Positions 1 through 8,999 of a stretch of DNA of 64,000 bases are shown here, one piece after another. Under the pieces are notes generated by a model. It saw nothing but the letters and a program-made list of their open reading frames with translations. It was not told where the DNA came from and did not search any database. The position numbers and the translations under genes are program-made. The stretch spans positions 1 through 64,000 of the forward strand of contig JAIWNF010000084.1 in NCBI GenBank assembly GCA_025093555.1, given 5' to 3'. The first letter of the stretch is position 1. Every line of letters begins with the position of its first letter. This DNA comes from Circinella umbellata. Its lineage: Eukaryota > Mucoromycota > Mucoromycetes > Mucorales > Lichtheimiaceae.

Positions 1-218
1 TTTGCAAATGCCGTATAATCAGGTCTACAATCTTTATATTTTTCTTCTACTATATCTCTAAAAAGATCTCGTTCTTCCTTTGTATGAACTGGCAAAATTG
101 GATATTTAGTCTGTTGCTTTTTTGCTATAAAGTGATATTGAGCATCGTTTGTTTGTAATATAGATTGTAATATAGTTAGTAATGCAGATTTTTGCTGCAG
201 AAATATTAATACTATCAT
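1..218 (-). pseudogene. 3' segment of the exonuclease-type host pseudogene, cut by the gypsy insertion
   Basis: An open minus-strand frame runs off the left edge of the window. It contains the stretch KYPILPVHTKEERDLF, which I recall as typical of the C-terminal part of a multi-copy fungal family pairing a 3'-5' exonuclease domain with an RGTN..GG domain; that is memory, not a search. Its upstream exon lies beyond the retrotransposon at 6199 and above. Joining across the insertion at the ATCAT duplication keeps coding character but not one clean frame: a one-base shift is needed near 185-200. So the frame was probably damaged independently of the insertion. The gene continues outside the window. 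Confidence 0.6.
214..218. repeat. Target-site duplication of the gypsy element, left copy
   Basis: ATCAT directly precedes the 5' LTR, and the same five bases follow the 3' LTR at 6194-6198. Five-base duplications are usual for Ty3/gypsy integrases. The pair fixes both ends of the element. Confidence 0.9.
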
Positions 219-679
219 TGTGGTATATGTGCACCACATAACTACCTAATCATAATAATCCTAATATAATTATAATATAAACTGACAAGCAAAGCTTATA
301 ATAAACACACGTCGGTTGCTTTACAAATAATACATCACCGTATAAATAATAATCATAACAAATCGTATATATAATAATACTTATAAATCATACACATCAT
401 AAAGAAGATCATCAAACATAAAGATGTTTATTTATTCATATAATAATATACAATAATATCCATCCTCAATGGATAGGAAATATAAAATAGAAATATATAT
501 AAAGACTTACAATTTAATAATTTAATTCATTCATTCTTTTTATCATATCTTTTATAATCAATCTCTAATAAAAGACATATAAGATTCTCACAATATTTAT
601 TACTGTTATTCATTTCTCTCTATTCTATTCAATTCTATTTAACCACTTATCTTCATATATATATTTCACCTATACTTCA
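219..679 (+). repeat. 5' LTR of the gypsy element
   Basis: 461 bp, starting TGTGGTATATGTG and ending ACTTCA, repeated at 5735-6193. A TATA-like TATAAATA lies about 120 bp into the LTR, a plausible promoter. AATAAA-like signals lie nearby. Differences from the 3' copy are an A/G near the start, a C/T near the end and a 2-bp AT indel. Confidence 0.95.
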
Positions 680-705
680 TTTTTTTATTGTGAACCATCT
701 TTATT

Positions 706-2049
706 ATGTCCGCCAACTCTGAAAATTCCAATACAAACCAATCCCCTATCCAACAATCTCCCGAGCAACCAGCTCAACAACATGACACCAACATGGAGGA
801 TGCCAACCCATGGGTTCCAGATCACCAAGATGGCAATACCATGATCAATCCTGATCAATTGAGTCAGCACGCTGATCCAAGACTTGTGATCAAATATTTC
901 CAACAACAAATCAATCGTTGTGCAAGCCTAATCCAATTAGCAACAATAAGAGGAAATATGGAAGAAATTAACGCATTAGTTAATCAACGTCAAGAGTGGC
1001 AGCATCGTCAATCGGTGATGGAAAATCTGTTGGCTGAGAAGGAACAACAATCAACAAAAGCAACATCAAGTAGTAACCCTACTAACAATAAAAGAAGTCC
1101 CATTGTTCCGAAAGATTTGCCGGCTTTCCAGCTCCGTGGACACCATCGTCATGACAAGAACAAAGACAGTTATGATTCGGCAGAATCATTTTTAGATGAC
1201 TTTGAGGTTCATCTTGCCGCCTATGAATTGGACATAGAAGAAAACTGGCGTCGTCTCATTCCAATGACATGTGACGCAAATCGTCGGTCGTGGTTATTAT
1301 CAACAATGAATAAGGATAACATCATCAATTGGAAATCGTTCCGTATGGAGGTTGAAAAGTACTTCACATCGCCATACACAATTTTTTACCGTCGTCATCG
1401 TATCCGTACTATGAAACAGGATAGTAATCAGTCATTAAGAGAATATTCAAACAAATTACAAGAGTATGCCGCCAAGTATGGGATTCCGAATAATCAGGAT
1501 TTAGTGTTTAATTACCTTTGTTCCTTGAATCATAAATATCGCAAGCAGGCTTGGACGTTAGTGGCAAATCACCATGGTGATAAAATTCCGGATCAAATCG
1601 AACCGGTGATCCAAATGGTTCTCTCCCTTGCCGCCACAGATTCAGGATCTGATAACAATGAATCATCCAGTGCAACTAGTGGTAGTGATTCCGAGTCGGA
1701 TGATGAACGTCCCAACAAACGCCGTAAAATGACTAAAAGGTCGAAGAAAGGAAAAGGTCGCGCCCTCACTAGAGACACTTGTGTTATTCATCCAAAGGCC
1801 AATCATACTCGTTGGGAATGTGAAAAATTAAAGGAAGTAATGCGCATATCAAGAGGTCCAGGATATAATAATAATAATAATGGTAATCCAAAGTTTCTCG
1901 CCCTGGTCCTTCCAAGGAAAATAACTTTCGTTTTGGTCCTGCTCTTGGAAACAATAGAGGTGTTGGAGGTTCTGGTACTTTTAGTACAAATTGGTGCAGA
2001 TATTGTCGCCGTGTCCCATATACTCGTGGTCATGAATGTCCCGAGATGA
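706..2049 (+). CDS. gag: Retrotransposon gag (capsid/nucleocapsid) polyprotein
   Basis: A 447-codon frame starting 26 bp after the 5' LTR. Residues about 150-260 look like the retrotransposon gag capsid domain. A Ser/Asp-rich acidic stretch and a basic KRRKMTKRSKKGKG stretch follow. Near residue 358 is CVIHPKANHTRWEC, a C-H-H-C pattern seen in fungal gags. The last ~55 residues are hydrophobic and unlike gag. The expected second zinc knuckle (CRYC...H...C, about 1996-2040) is instead encoded in the frame of the downstream ORF, so translation must shift by -1 after 1886 to read it, or a base has been lost. The stop overlaps the next start as ATGA at 2046-2049. Confidence 0.9.
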   Translation: MSANSENSNTNQSPIQQSPEQPAQQHDTNMEDANPWVPDHQDGNTMINPDQLSQHADPRLVIKYFQQQINRCASLIQLATIRGNMEEINALVNQRQEWQHRQSVMENLLAEKEQQSTKATSSSNPTNNKRSPIVPKDLPAFQLRGHHRHDKNKDSYDSAESFLDDFEVHLAAYELDIEENWRRLIPMTCDANRRSWLLSTMNKDNIINWKSFRMEVEKYFTSPYTIFYRRHRIRTMKQDSNQSLREYSNKLQEYAAKYGIPNNQDLVFNYLCSLNHKYRKQAWTLVANHHGDKIPDQIEPVIQMVLSLAATDSGSDNNESSSATSGSDSESDDERPNKRRKMTKRSKKGKGRALTRDTCVIHPKANHTRWECEKLKEVMRISRGPGYNNNNNGNPKFLALVLPRKITFVLVLLLETIEVLEVLVLLVQIGADIVAVSHILVVMNVPR

Positions 2050-4049
2050 TCCGTTCTCGTCGCCAGAACAATAATAATAGCAACAATAATAATAATAATA
2101 CTATCCGCAGTCGTATGACTCATCTCTCCTCGCACGTCGAAGACATGCTTGAAATGGACGAAGATGAACTGTTGGAAACATCGCCTCGCGATAATAAAGG
2201 TATTAGTCAAAATAATTTTACTGCTCAGTTACACACTAGCATACAAAATAACAACCCTTCTCAAACGTTGATGAAAGACACAAACTTACCATCATCTATT
2301 TTCGTTCCTATAACTTTACAGGAAAATAAAAGAATATACGCCTTCTTGGATACAGGAGCTGATAAATCTAGTTTAAATATAAATTTTATTAATAAAAATA
2401 ATTTGACTATTACACCATTGACACATCGTGGTCCAGTTATAACTTCTATTGAGGGTTTAGAAGGAAAAAGAGTTGGGGAAGTGAAAAATATTTCTTTAAA
2501 ATATGCAGGCAAAACAGTCACCCACACTTTTGAAGCCTTACCACTTTCGGAAAACACGATTATGACAATCGGTATGGATCTCATGCCTAAACTTGGTATC
2601 TCAATTCACGGTTTAGCAACTACATGGGATGATAATCCAAATCCTCATATTAGCAACGATACATATGAGAATGTTCCTACGCCAAATAATTCACCCGCTG
2701 GTACAGAGGAAGAACAAATTGATTTTCATGCAAAAATCAAACCATTTTTAAAACAAAATGCAAATATATCACCAAAGACACATTGTCCTTTACCTGAAGC
2801 AGTAATCCGTTTGGATACACCACCTAACGTTACGGTATATAAACCTCAATATCCTTTACCATCTGCATTAATTCCTGAATTAAAGGAAACCATTAATCAA
2901 TGGTTAGAAGAAGGTGTCATTGTACCTGCGTCAGTAAATACTGAATGGAATCAACCATTAACTGCTGTTCCAAAGCGCTCTCCAGTAGACGGAACAATTA
3001 TAAAGCATCGCTTATGTCTCGATACAAGAGGTACCAACAATGTAATTTTATCCAATGATAGATACCCATTGAGTAACATTCAAACAATCTTCTCAGAATT
3101 ACGAGGATGTACAACATTCACTACTCTTGATTTAAAAGCAGCTTTTGAAAGATTTCCTATCTTACCAGAACATCAGAAGAAACTCTCTTTTACGTTCTTA
3201 GGAAAACAATATTCATATGCAAAAGGATGTTTTGGACTCAAGACTCTTAGCAGTGCTTTCCAACGCGTAATGAATATTTTATTTCATGATCTACCATATG
3301 TCAATTGTTTTATCGACGATATCATCGTTGCATCTAAAAACATATACGAACATGCAGATCATGTAGCCACTGTGATACAAAAACTTACAGATGCAAATCT
3401 CATTCTAAATTTAGACAAATGTAACTTTGCTCAAAAAAGTACATATTTACTTGGTTTTTGCGTATCAGGCAAAGGTATCGCCTTAGATGTTCGTAAGGTT
3501 ACAACCGTACTTGATTATCCTCAATTAAAATCATCCAAAGATTGTTTTAAATTCTCTGGCTTGATAAATTACTTTAGATCATACATCCCTCAATATTCCA
3601 AAATCATGAATCCTATTACTTCCATATGTCATGCGAAAGATTTTGAATCTAGCTGGGGTGAAAAACAACAAAAAGCTTTTGACACTGTACGTCAAATCTT
3701 AACAAAAAGTCCTATTTTACGTTATCCTTCGATGAACGAAAAATTCTACATAGGCACTGACGCTTGCAATTCTGGCATTGCTTGTGTATTATATCAAATT
3801 ATTAATAATGAAACCAGACATATCGCTTTCATGTCTCGTGCGCTATCAAAATCAGAACGTAATTACTCCACTACAAAAAAAGAACTTTTAGCCATTATTT
3901 TCGCTCTTCATAAATTCCATCAATACATATATGGACGTGAATTTGAACTACACACAGATCATAAAGCTCTCTGTTGGTTACAAACGCAACCCATTGCTAA
4001 CCGCATGATGATTAATTGGTTTGAAACGATTCTTCATACCCTGGAATGA
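2046..4049 (+). CDS. pol: Retrotransposon pol part 1: protease, reverse transcriptase, RNase H
   Basis: A 667-codon frame. The N-terminus is Arg/Asn-rich (tail of nucleocapsid). An aspartic protease with active-site DTGA lies near residue 101. The reverse transcriptase follows, with TLDLKAAFERF (motif A), FGLKTLSSAFQRVM and the catalytic FIDDIIV near residue 422. RNase H starts near residue 565 with YIGTDACNSG and has KKELLAIIFALHKFHQY and HTDHKALCWL. The frame ends right before the usual IVHIPG tail of this region, which continues in the next ORF. It shares a four-base ATGA overlap with the neighbouring ORF at each end. The start chosen is the first ATG, but the real product may be a gag-pol fusion. 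Confidence 0.9.
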   Translation: MIRSRRQNNNNSNNNNNNTIRSRMTHLSSHVEDMLEMDEDELLETSPRDNKGISQNNFTAQLHTSIQNNNPSQTLMKDTNLPSSIFVPITLQENKRIYAFLDTGADKSSLNINFINKNNLTITPLTHRGPVITSIEGLEGKRVGEVKNISLKYAGKTVTHTFEALPLSENTIMTIGMDLMPKLGISIHGLATTWDDNPNPHISNDTYENVPTPNNSPAGTEEEQIDFHAKIKPFLKQNANISPKTHCPLPEAVIRLDTPPNVTVYKPQYPLPSALIPELKETINQWLEEGVIVPASVNTEWNQPLTAVPKRSPVDGTIIKHRLCLDTRGTNNVILSNDRYPLSNIQTIFSELRGCTTFTTLDLKAAFERFPILPEHQKKLSFTFLGKQYSYAKGCFGLKTLSSAFQRVMNILFHDLPYVNCFIDDIIVASKNIYEHADHVATVIQKLTDANLILNLDKCNFAQKSTYLLGFCVSGKGIALDVRKVTTVLDYPQLKSSKDCFKFSGLINYFRSYIPQYSKIMNPITSICHAKDFESSWGEKQQKAFDTVRQILTKSPILRYPSMNEKFYIGTDACNSGIACVLYQIINNETRHIAFMSRALSKSERNYSTTKKELLAIIFALHKFHQYIYGREFELHTDHKALCWLQTQPIANRMMINWFETILHTLE

Positions 4050-5518
4050 AAATTGTACACATTCCTGGTTTACAGAATACTTTACCAGATCTTTTAAGTC
4101 GACTCTATGAAGACATCGATGATCTTGACTCCTTGAGAGGGGGTAATGCTCCAGTTCTAACACAACCCAAGCATTCACTTCCGCAATCAAAACATCATCA
4201 CAACAAATTAGATCCAAACAATGCTTTACACCTACGCTCATTACATGCTGATAATCCATTTGTTGATATGATCACACCACCTGTGGAAGATCGACACAAA
4301 TTATTAGTCGAACAGCATAACTTCGGTCACTTCGGCGCAGAAGCCATGACAAAAGGAATACGAAGTCAAGGTTTTAATTGGAACGGCATTTTCCACCAAG
4401 CATTAAGCATAGTACGTGCTTGTGATACATGTGCAAAAAATAATATTGTCAAACATGGATATCATCCATTACGACCTGTCCAATCATATCTTCCTGCAGA
4501 TCACTGGGCAATGGATTTAGCTGGTCCTTTCAAAACCACACTATCCGGAAATAATTATCTTTTAGTAACAGTTGATCTGTGCACTAAATATACAATTCTT
4601 CGCGCTATACCAAATAAGCAATCGGATACTATAGCAAAGACCTTAATACAAATATTCCAAGACTTCTCATTTCCACGTTATTTAACGTCAGACTGGGGAA
4701 CAGAATTTGTCAATTCTATAATGACTAAGCTAACAGAAGCAGCAGGTATTTATCATCGTAAAAGTACTCAATACCATGCTCGCTCTAACGCAGCTGAAAG
4801 ATATGTACAAACTTCAGTACGCGCTCTAAGAAAAAGTATTAGAGGTGCTATCAAATCATGGGATATATTCGTTCCCGGAATACAACTAGCAATGAATGCA
4901 AAAATATCCAAACGTACGGAAACCGCTCCATACACGTTAATGTTTGCAAGAAAAATGAATCAATTTCAAGATTTCCGCAATGAAATGGGCATAGAACCAT
5001 TATCAATGGAAGAATTAAAGAAAAGAATCCATAAAATGGAAACAGTTGTATTTCCTGCTATAAATGAACGAGTAAAAGCCATACTTGATGCACAAGCAAA
5101 CAAGTTTAATAAAAAACATATGATAGTTGACTTTCCTGAACACAGCCACGTTATGGTTCGTGTCGTACAAAAAGGAAGCAAATTAGAAAATGAATATGAA
5201 GGTCCATATGAAGTAGTACGTAAAAACCGAGGAGGTTCGTACATACTTAAAGATGAAATGGGAAATTTAAAACCTACAAATTATCCTCCCAATCGTCTTA
5301 AATTAATCTCGCAAGACGAAATTATTCCTTGTGATGAATTATATGAAGTTAAAATATTGTCGCACATAATGAAATACAACCGGGTATATATGAATATAAA
5401 GTTCGTTGGGTTGGTTATGAAGAAAAAGATGACACCTGGCAAAAAGCAGAAACTTTTTCACAACCTACTCCAATTCATGACTATTGGAAACGACTTGGAA
5501 CACAACCAAATAAAATAG
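4046..5518 (+). CDS. pol: Retrotransposon pol part 2: integrase, frame broken inside the chromodomain
   Basis: A 490-codon frame that opens with KIVHIPGLQNTLPDLLSR, the tail of the RNase H/linker region. The zinc-binding HHCC motif is HNFGH...CDTC (residues about 90-128). The catalytic triad appears as AMDLAGP, SDWGTEF and NAAERY. Between the second Asp and the Glu I count 34 residues where 35 is usual; a Gly seems to be missing before the Glu. After a GPY/F-like segment (EGPYEVV) a chromodomain begins near YEVKILSH, but its second half (YEYKVRWVGYEEKDDTW) is in the -1 frame from 5389 to the stop at 5611-5613. The last ~45 residues of the listed frame are therefore out of register. Confidence 0.88.
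   Translation: MKIVHIPGLQNTLPDLLSRLYEDIDDLDSLRGGNAPVLTQPKHSLPQSKHHHNKLDPNNALHLRSLHADNPFVDMITPPVEDRHKLLVEQHNFGHFGAEAMTKGIRSQGFNWNGIFHQALSIVRACDTCAKNNIVKHGYHPLRPVQSYLPADHWAMDLAGPFKTTLSGNNYLLVTVDLCTKYTILRAIPNKQSDTIAKTLIQIFQDFSFPRYLTSDWGTEFVNSIMTKLTEAAGIYHRKSTQYHARSNAAERYVQTSVRALRKSIRGAIKSWDIFVPGIQLAMNAKISKRTETAPYTLMFARKMNQFQDFRNEMGIEPLSMEELKKRIHKMETVVFPAINERVKAILDAQANKFNKKHMIVDFPEHSHVMVRVVQKGSKLENEYEGPYEVVRKNRGGSYILKDEMGNLKPTNYPPNRLKLISQDEIIPCDELYEVKILSHIMKYNRVYMNIKFVGLVMKKKMTPGKKQKLFHNLLQFMTIGNDLEHNQIK
4134..4148 (+). other. Candidate central polypurine tract
   Basis: TGAGAGGGGGTAATG occurs here and again at 5722-5736, where it is the 3' polypurine tract running into the first two bases of the LTR. 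The 15-base match is exact. The internal copy encodes part of an LRGGN peptide at the start of the integrase ORF. A second plus-strand primer site of this kind is known in lentiviruses and Ty1; the function here is inference. Confidence 0.5.
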
Positions 5519-5613
5519 TAAATAATAAGGCTGAGCAATCTTCTAAAAAGCGAAAGATGCCAACGCCACAAATAACGGAATCAATCCGAAGATCTACCCG
5601 TGTTAAAAGATAA
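5389..5613 (+). pseudogene. Frame-shifted second half of the integrase chromodomain
   Basis: In the frame beginning at 5389 the sequence reads YEYKVRWVGYEEKDDTW, the conserved core of a chromodomain, then a basic tail ending at TAA 5611-5613. It lacks its own start and follows the first half of the same domain in the preceding ORF, one base out of phase near the TATATA at 5385-5390. Chromodomains at this position are known to guide integration to particular chromatin marks. Confidence 0.85.
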
Positions 5614-5721
5614 AAAATAAAAAAAATAAAAATAAAAACAAAACACTATAAACAAAATACAAACTTAAACATAAACAAAAATTACAACTATAAATATAAA
5701 TCTAATAATATGTAAGCAACC

Positions 5722-5734
5722 TGAGAGGGGGTAA
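5722..5734 (+). other. 3' polypurine tract
   Basis: TGAGAGGGGGTAA abuts the 3' LTR, the expected place and composition for the RNase H-resistant primer of plus-strand DNA synthesis. Confidence 0.85.
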
Positions 5735-6193
5735 TGTGGTATATGTGCACCGCATAACTACCTAATCATAATAATCCTAATATAATTATAATATAAACTG
5801 ACAAGCAAAGCTTATAATAAACACACGTCGGTTGCTTTACAAATAATACATCACCGTATAAATAATAATCATAACAAATCGTATATATAATAATACTTAT
5901 AAATCATACACATCATAAAGAAGATCATCAAACATAAAGATGTTTATTTATTCATATAATAATATACAATAATATCCATCCTCAATGGATAGGAAATATA
6001 AAATAGAAATATATATAAAGACTTACAATTTAATAATTTAATTCATTCATTCTTTTTATCATATCTTTTATAATCAATCTCTAATAAAAGACATATAAGA
6101 TTCTCACAATATTTATTACTGTTATTCATTTCTCTCTATTCTATTCAATTCTATTTAACCACTTATCTTTATATATATTTCACCTATACTTCA
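5735..6193 (+). repeat. 3' LTR of the gypsy element
   Basis: 459 bp, matching 219-679 apart from two substitutions and one 2-bp indel. It ends CA and is followed by the ATCAT duplication. Confidence 0.95.
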
Positions 6194-6198
6194 ATCAT
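6194..6198. repeat. Target-site duplication of the gypsy element, right copy
   Basis: ATCAT directly after the 3' LTR, identical to 214-218. Confidence 0.9.
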
Positions 6199-7363
6199 TA
6201 TGTATTTCTTCATTTGGAGCTAAATCGATTCCAAGATCTGTAGCAAGTTTGTGTGGCAGTAGTGAAATTACAAACACTTCTTTAGATGACTCGAAAAAAA
6301 ATAGCATTTTGATATATACCTGCCCTATTATAAAAATGCTCCATGTTGAATGATGCTCTCAAATCCAATATATGTTGCATGAGCCATGGCTCATAATGGC
6401 CATCATATACTCAACCATGCCTATTAAATGACCCAACCTGGTCTAGCAGTAAAGTTATAAAATGTTTCTTATATTGATAATAATAACTTTATACTATTAC
6501 TTACATCAATGTTATGTCTAAGTCTATAATCTGACAATACAGCGTCTGCTAGCTCCAGACTTGCACCAAAAGAAATAAATTTGCATATAATGTTTTGATA
6601 AACACCTCCTTTGAAAGAGTTTGTACCACGACTGCAACGATATAATGGCAAGTTATATTTATCACTACCAATCTTGAAATAAAATGAAATGCCAGGAGAA
6701 TCGGATACATCTCCACGAGCAATCCATTTCAGCACATTTTCAGCTTCTTGGCGATATGCTTCTTGATCGAAAAGTGTTCTTCTAGTTTTTGCACATCTCA
6801 TAATACTATACTCAGCAAATAATTGCTTTACAACTGGATATAATTTACTGGGAGGTGGTATAACTCCTTTTATAACATTATAATAACTGTCATTATTTTC
6901 ACCAAAATCGTCATCTTTTTTTAAAGAACAAGAAAAAAAAAGAAATGTAATGTACTTTTTACTTGGCAAAGAATCCAAGATGGACTTTGAAGCATCACCA
7001 TATCCTATGTTTTGTCTTAGGTCTTCAAAAAGTTTTTAACAAGTTCTTCATCGTCTTTATCAACTATAAATATTGCGCCATGCAGCTTCCTTGCAAACTC
7101 ATTTGCTAGTTCATGTTGTCTTGGAACGCGAATCATATTCATAAGATGAAATGCATCCTTTAAAACACTGGAAGGGATAGAAGATGTAGTAATATTGGCT
7201 TCAGAAGTTGGAGATGTTAATGGTATCAGTACGTCTGGAATTGGTGGTCGAGTTAAAACGCCACTATCGTGATTGCTACTATTATTGTCAGTGCCATTGT
7301 CACCGTCATTATCAGTCAAGATATACTCGTCATCATCATAGTCTGTATCTTCCTTACTGCTTT
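6199..7363 (-). pseudogene. Middle segment of the exonuclease-type host pseudogene (RGTN..GG domain)
   Basis: Reading the minus strand from 7363, an exon encodes an acidic Asp/Asn-rich linker, then HELANEFARKLHGAIFIVDKD. A frame break follows near 7017. Next come QSPSWILCQVK, an apparent intron ending about 6868, and a long block with GVIPPPSKLYPVVKQLFAEY, RCSRGTNSFKGG and DYRLRHNID. After an intron (donor GTAAGT about 6508, acceptor in ACCAG) the exon VGSFNRHG-stop-VYDGHYEPWL has an in-frame TGA where CGA is the likely ancestor. An eight-T run near 6290-6297 then needs a one-base correction to continue into ESSKEVFVISLLPHK. The gypsy element interrupts the following exon. Stop, indels and insertion together make this a pseudogene. 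The domain's function is unknown to me. Confidence 0.7.
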
Positions 7364-7439
7364 CTACAGTGGTCAAATCATTCAAAACATCATTGTTATT
7401 ATCGGGAGTTAAAAATGTTTTTAGTTATGCTAAGCAAAT

Positions 7440-7453
7440 ACCAGAAAAGAACT
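7440..7453. repeat. LINE target-site duplication, copy at the LINE 3' end
   Basis: ACCAGAAAAGAACT, identical to 13346-13359. It borders the poly(A) tail of the LINE (T run on the plus strand). Confidence 0.9.
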
Positions 7454-7703
7454 TTTTTTTTTTAAAAAAAACCAGGTGAGGTTAAAATTTTATTATGGCA
7501 TATACATGTATGAAAATGGATCAAAGGGATGTAACACCAAAAAAAGAGAATAATACATATAATTCATAAACTAGAATGACAATCTACTAGCTATTATAAT
7601 AGGGAAACAGAATCAAACAAATGGAATGTTTTTTTTTTTTGGTAAATATATATATTGAGACAGAGAAAATTAAAGAAATTGATGTTTCAAGAACAAGGAA
7701 GGA

Positions 7704-8993
7704 CTAATCATCAGAGGGGGCTTGCAATAAGAGAATAATTTTTAAAGCCGAACGAGAAACTTGTATGGGGTCAAAAGGATGATTATTGAAAATCAAATTC
7801 CAGTAAGAGCGCCAGAGGGCCAGCAAAGTTCCTTGAATAACATTAGTGTATTCAACAAAAGCGTGTGTGGGTATCAGATCCCAGCGAAGATCCATAATGA
7901 CCTGAAGAAGGTTACGTTCATCAGGCTCACAAAGAAAGATCGGTCCCCATATACGAGTCCAAACTGACCAGCGTACTGGACAGCTGACTAAAAAGTGAGA
8001 AGAACTATCAATTGTGATATGACAAAGTTGACAGATATTGGTTGTGTGATGTTCCGGGATTAATTCATGTAAACGTTGTGAGGTGGGAAGAGTGCGATGC
8101 ACTGCCCGGAACCAGAGATTACGCCCTGCAGAAAACATGGAGAGAGACCAAAATTTGGTCCATTGAGCTGCAGTAATTCCTTTAACATGAGGAGAACAAT
8201 GAATGTGTTCATTAGTATATGATTTTCTATAAAGTCGGGTGCTGGTTGGTGTGGTTGATGAAAGCAAAGTACAAGAATCTAATAGAGACAAAGCATCATT
8301 GTTGCCAAGGTCACCAGAATGGCTGGCTAATGGTGATGAAGAGTCGAAACATAATCGTGCAAAAAAGAGGCGAGGTTGAAGTTTGAATGCTAGAATACTG
8401 TTAACGATCTTTTTCGAAATCTGTGGATATTGGCGGCGACCATCTGCTGGAAAGCGTGGACGTAGATATTGGAGATTTGTATCAAAAATATAAATATCAT
8501 CTGTTTTGATTTTATGAAGAGTCGAATGTTGAGCGGTAATTTCAGTATACGCAAAATTGCCTTGTGGTTGCAAAGTGGAACAAACTGGTAGTTGTAATGC
8601 TAAACGAGGTGATAGTACTAGTTGATCCATCTGAACCGATGTGCGATCAAAAGTAGAAAATAAAATATTTGAGAAGAGTTCAGTCGCTTGCTTCCATGAT
8701 GGTGAGCGAGATTCAGGAAAAACAAATAAAAGTCGATGATCAGAGAGACTTGGGTTCAAATATAATAGGTGATGTACAATATAAGAAACAGTAATATCTG
8801 TCGGTAATGAGAGATCATTATTATAATCATTGTTCAAATTTGATGCATAGTTGGGATAATATAAAACCGGAACGAGCCAACGAAGACAAAGAGCATGTTG
8901 TTGTAGTTGTGGATTAAGTAATGGAATCCCACCTTGTGATCGTGATAAACAAAGTTGATCGAAAGATAGTTTTGGGAAGGTCTGGTGGGTCAT
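7704..8993 (-). pseudogene. LINE ORF2, C-terminal part with zf-RVT domain
   Basis: An open stretch of 429 codons forming the end of ORF2. It opens with KLSFDQLCLSRSQGGIPLLNP, typical of the region after the reverse transcriptase thumb. Near residues 315-365 is WFRAVHRTLPTSQRLHEL followed by CQLCH...SSHFLVSCPVRWSVW, the Cys-Cys-His-Cys zf-RVT pattern. It is joined to the RT only through breaks at 9000-9280. It ends at 7704, about 240 bp before the A tail, leaving a normal-size 3' untranslated region. Confidence 0.85.
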
Positions 8994-8999
8994 AAATTT

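Larger units (their letters stand above)
219..6193 (+). mobile_element. Ty3/gypsy LTR retrotransposon with chromodomain integrase, frame-broken
   Basis: A complete element of 5975 bp: 5' LTR (219-679), gag, protease-RT-RNase H, integrase with a C-terminal chromodomain, polypurine tract and 3' LTR (5735-6193). The LTRs begin TG and end CA and differ by only two substitutions plus one 2-bp indel, so the insertion is recent. The order PR-RT-RH-IN-chromodomain marks a Ty3/gypsy chromovirus. The coding frame is broken at about 1890, 4046 and 5388, each time by a -1 step. I see no TGG-type tRNA primer-binding site directly after the 5' LTR, so the priming mechanism is unclear. It lies opposite in orientation to the gene it interrupts. 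Confidence 0.95.

Noticed and set aside
680..705. tRNA primer-binding site after the 5' LTR
   Set aside because: There is no TGG-starting stretch next to the LTR; self-priming or a half-tRNA primer is possible but unsupported.
1886..1905. Canonical -1 slippery heptamer at the gag-pol shift
   Set aside because: I looked for X XXY YYZ in the gag frame; the closest candidate near AAAGTTT does not fit the rule, so I do not claim programmed frameshifting.
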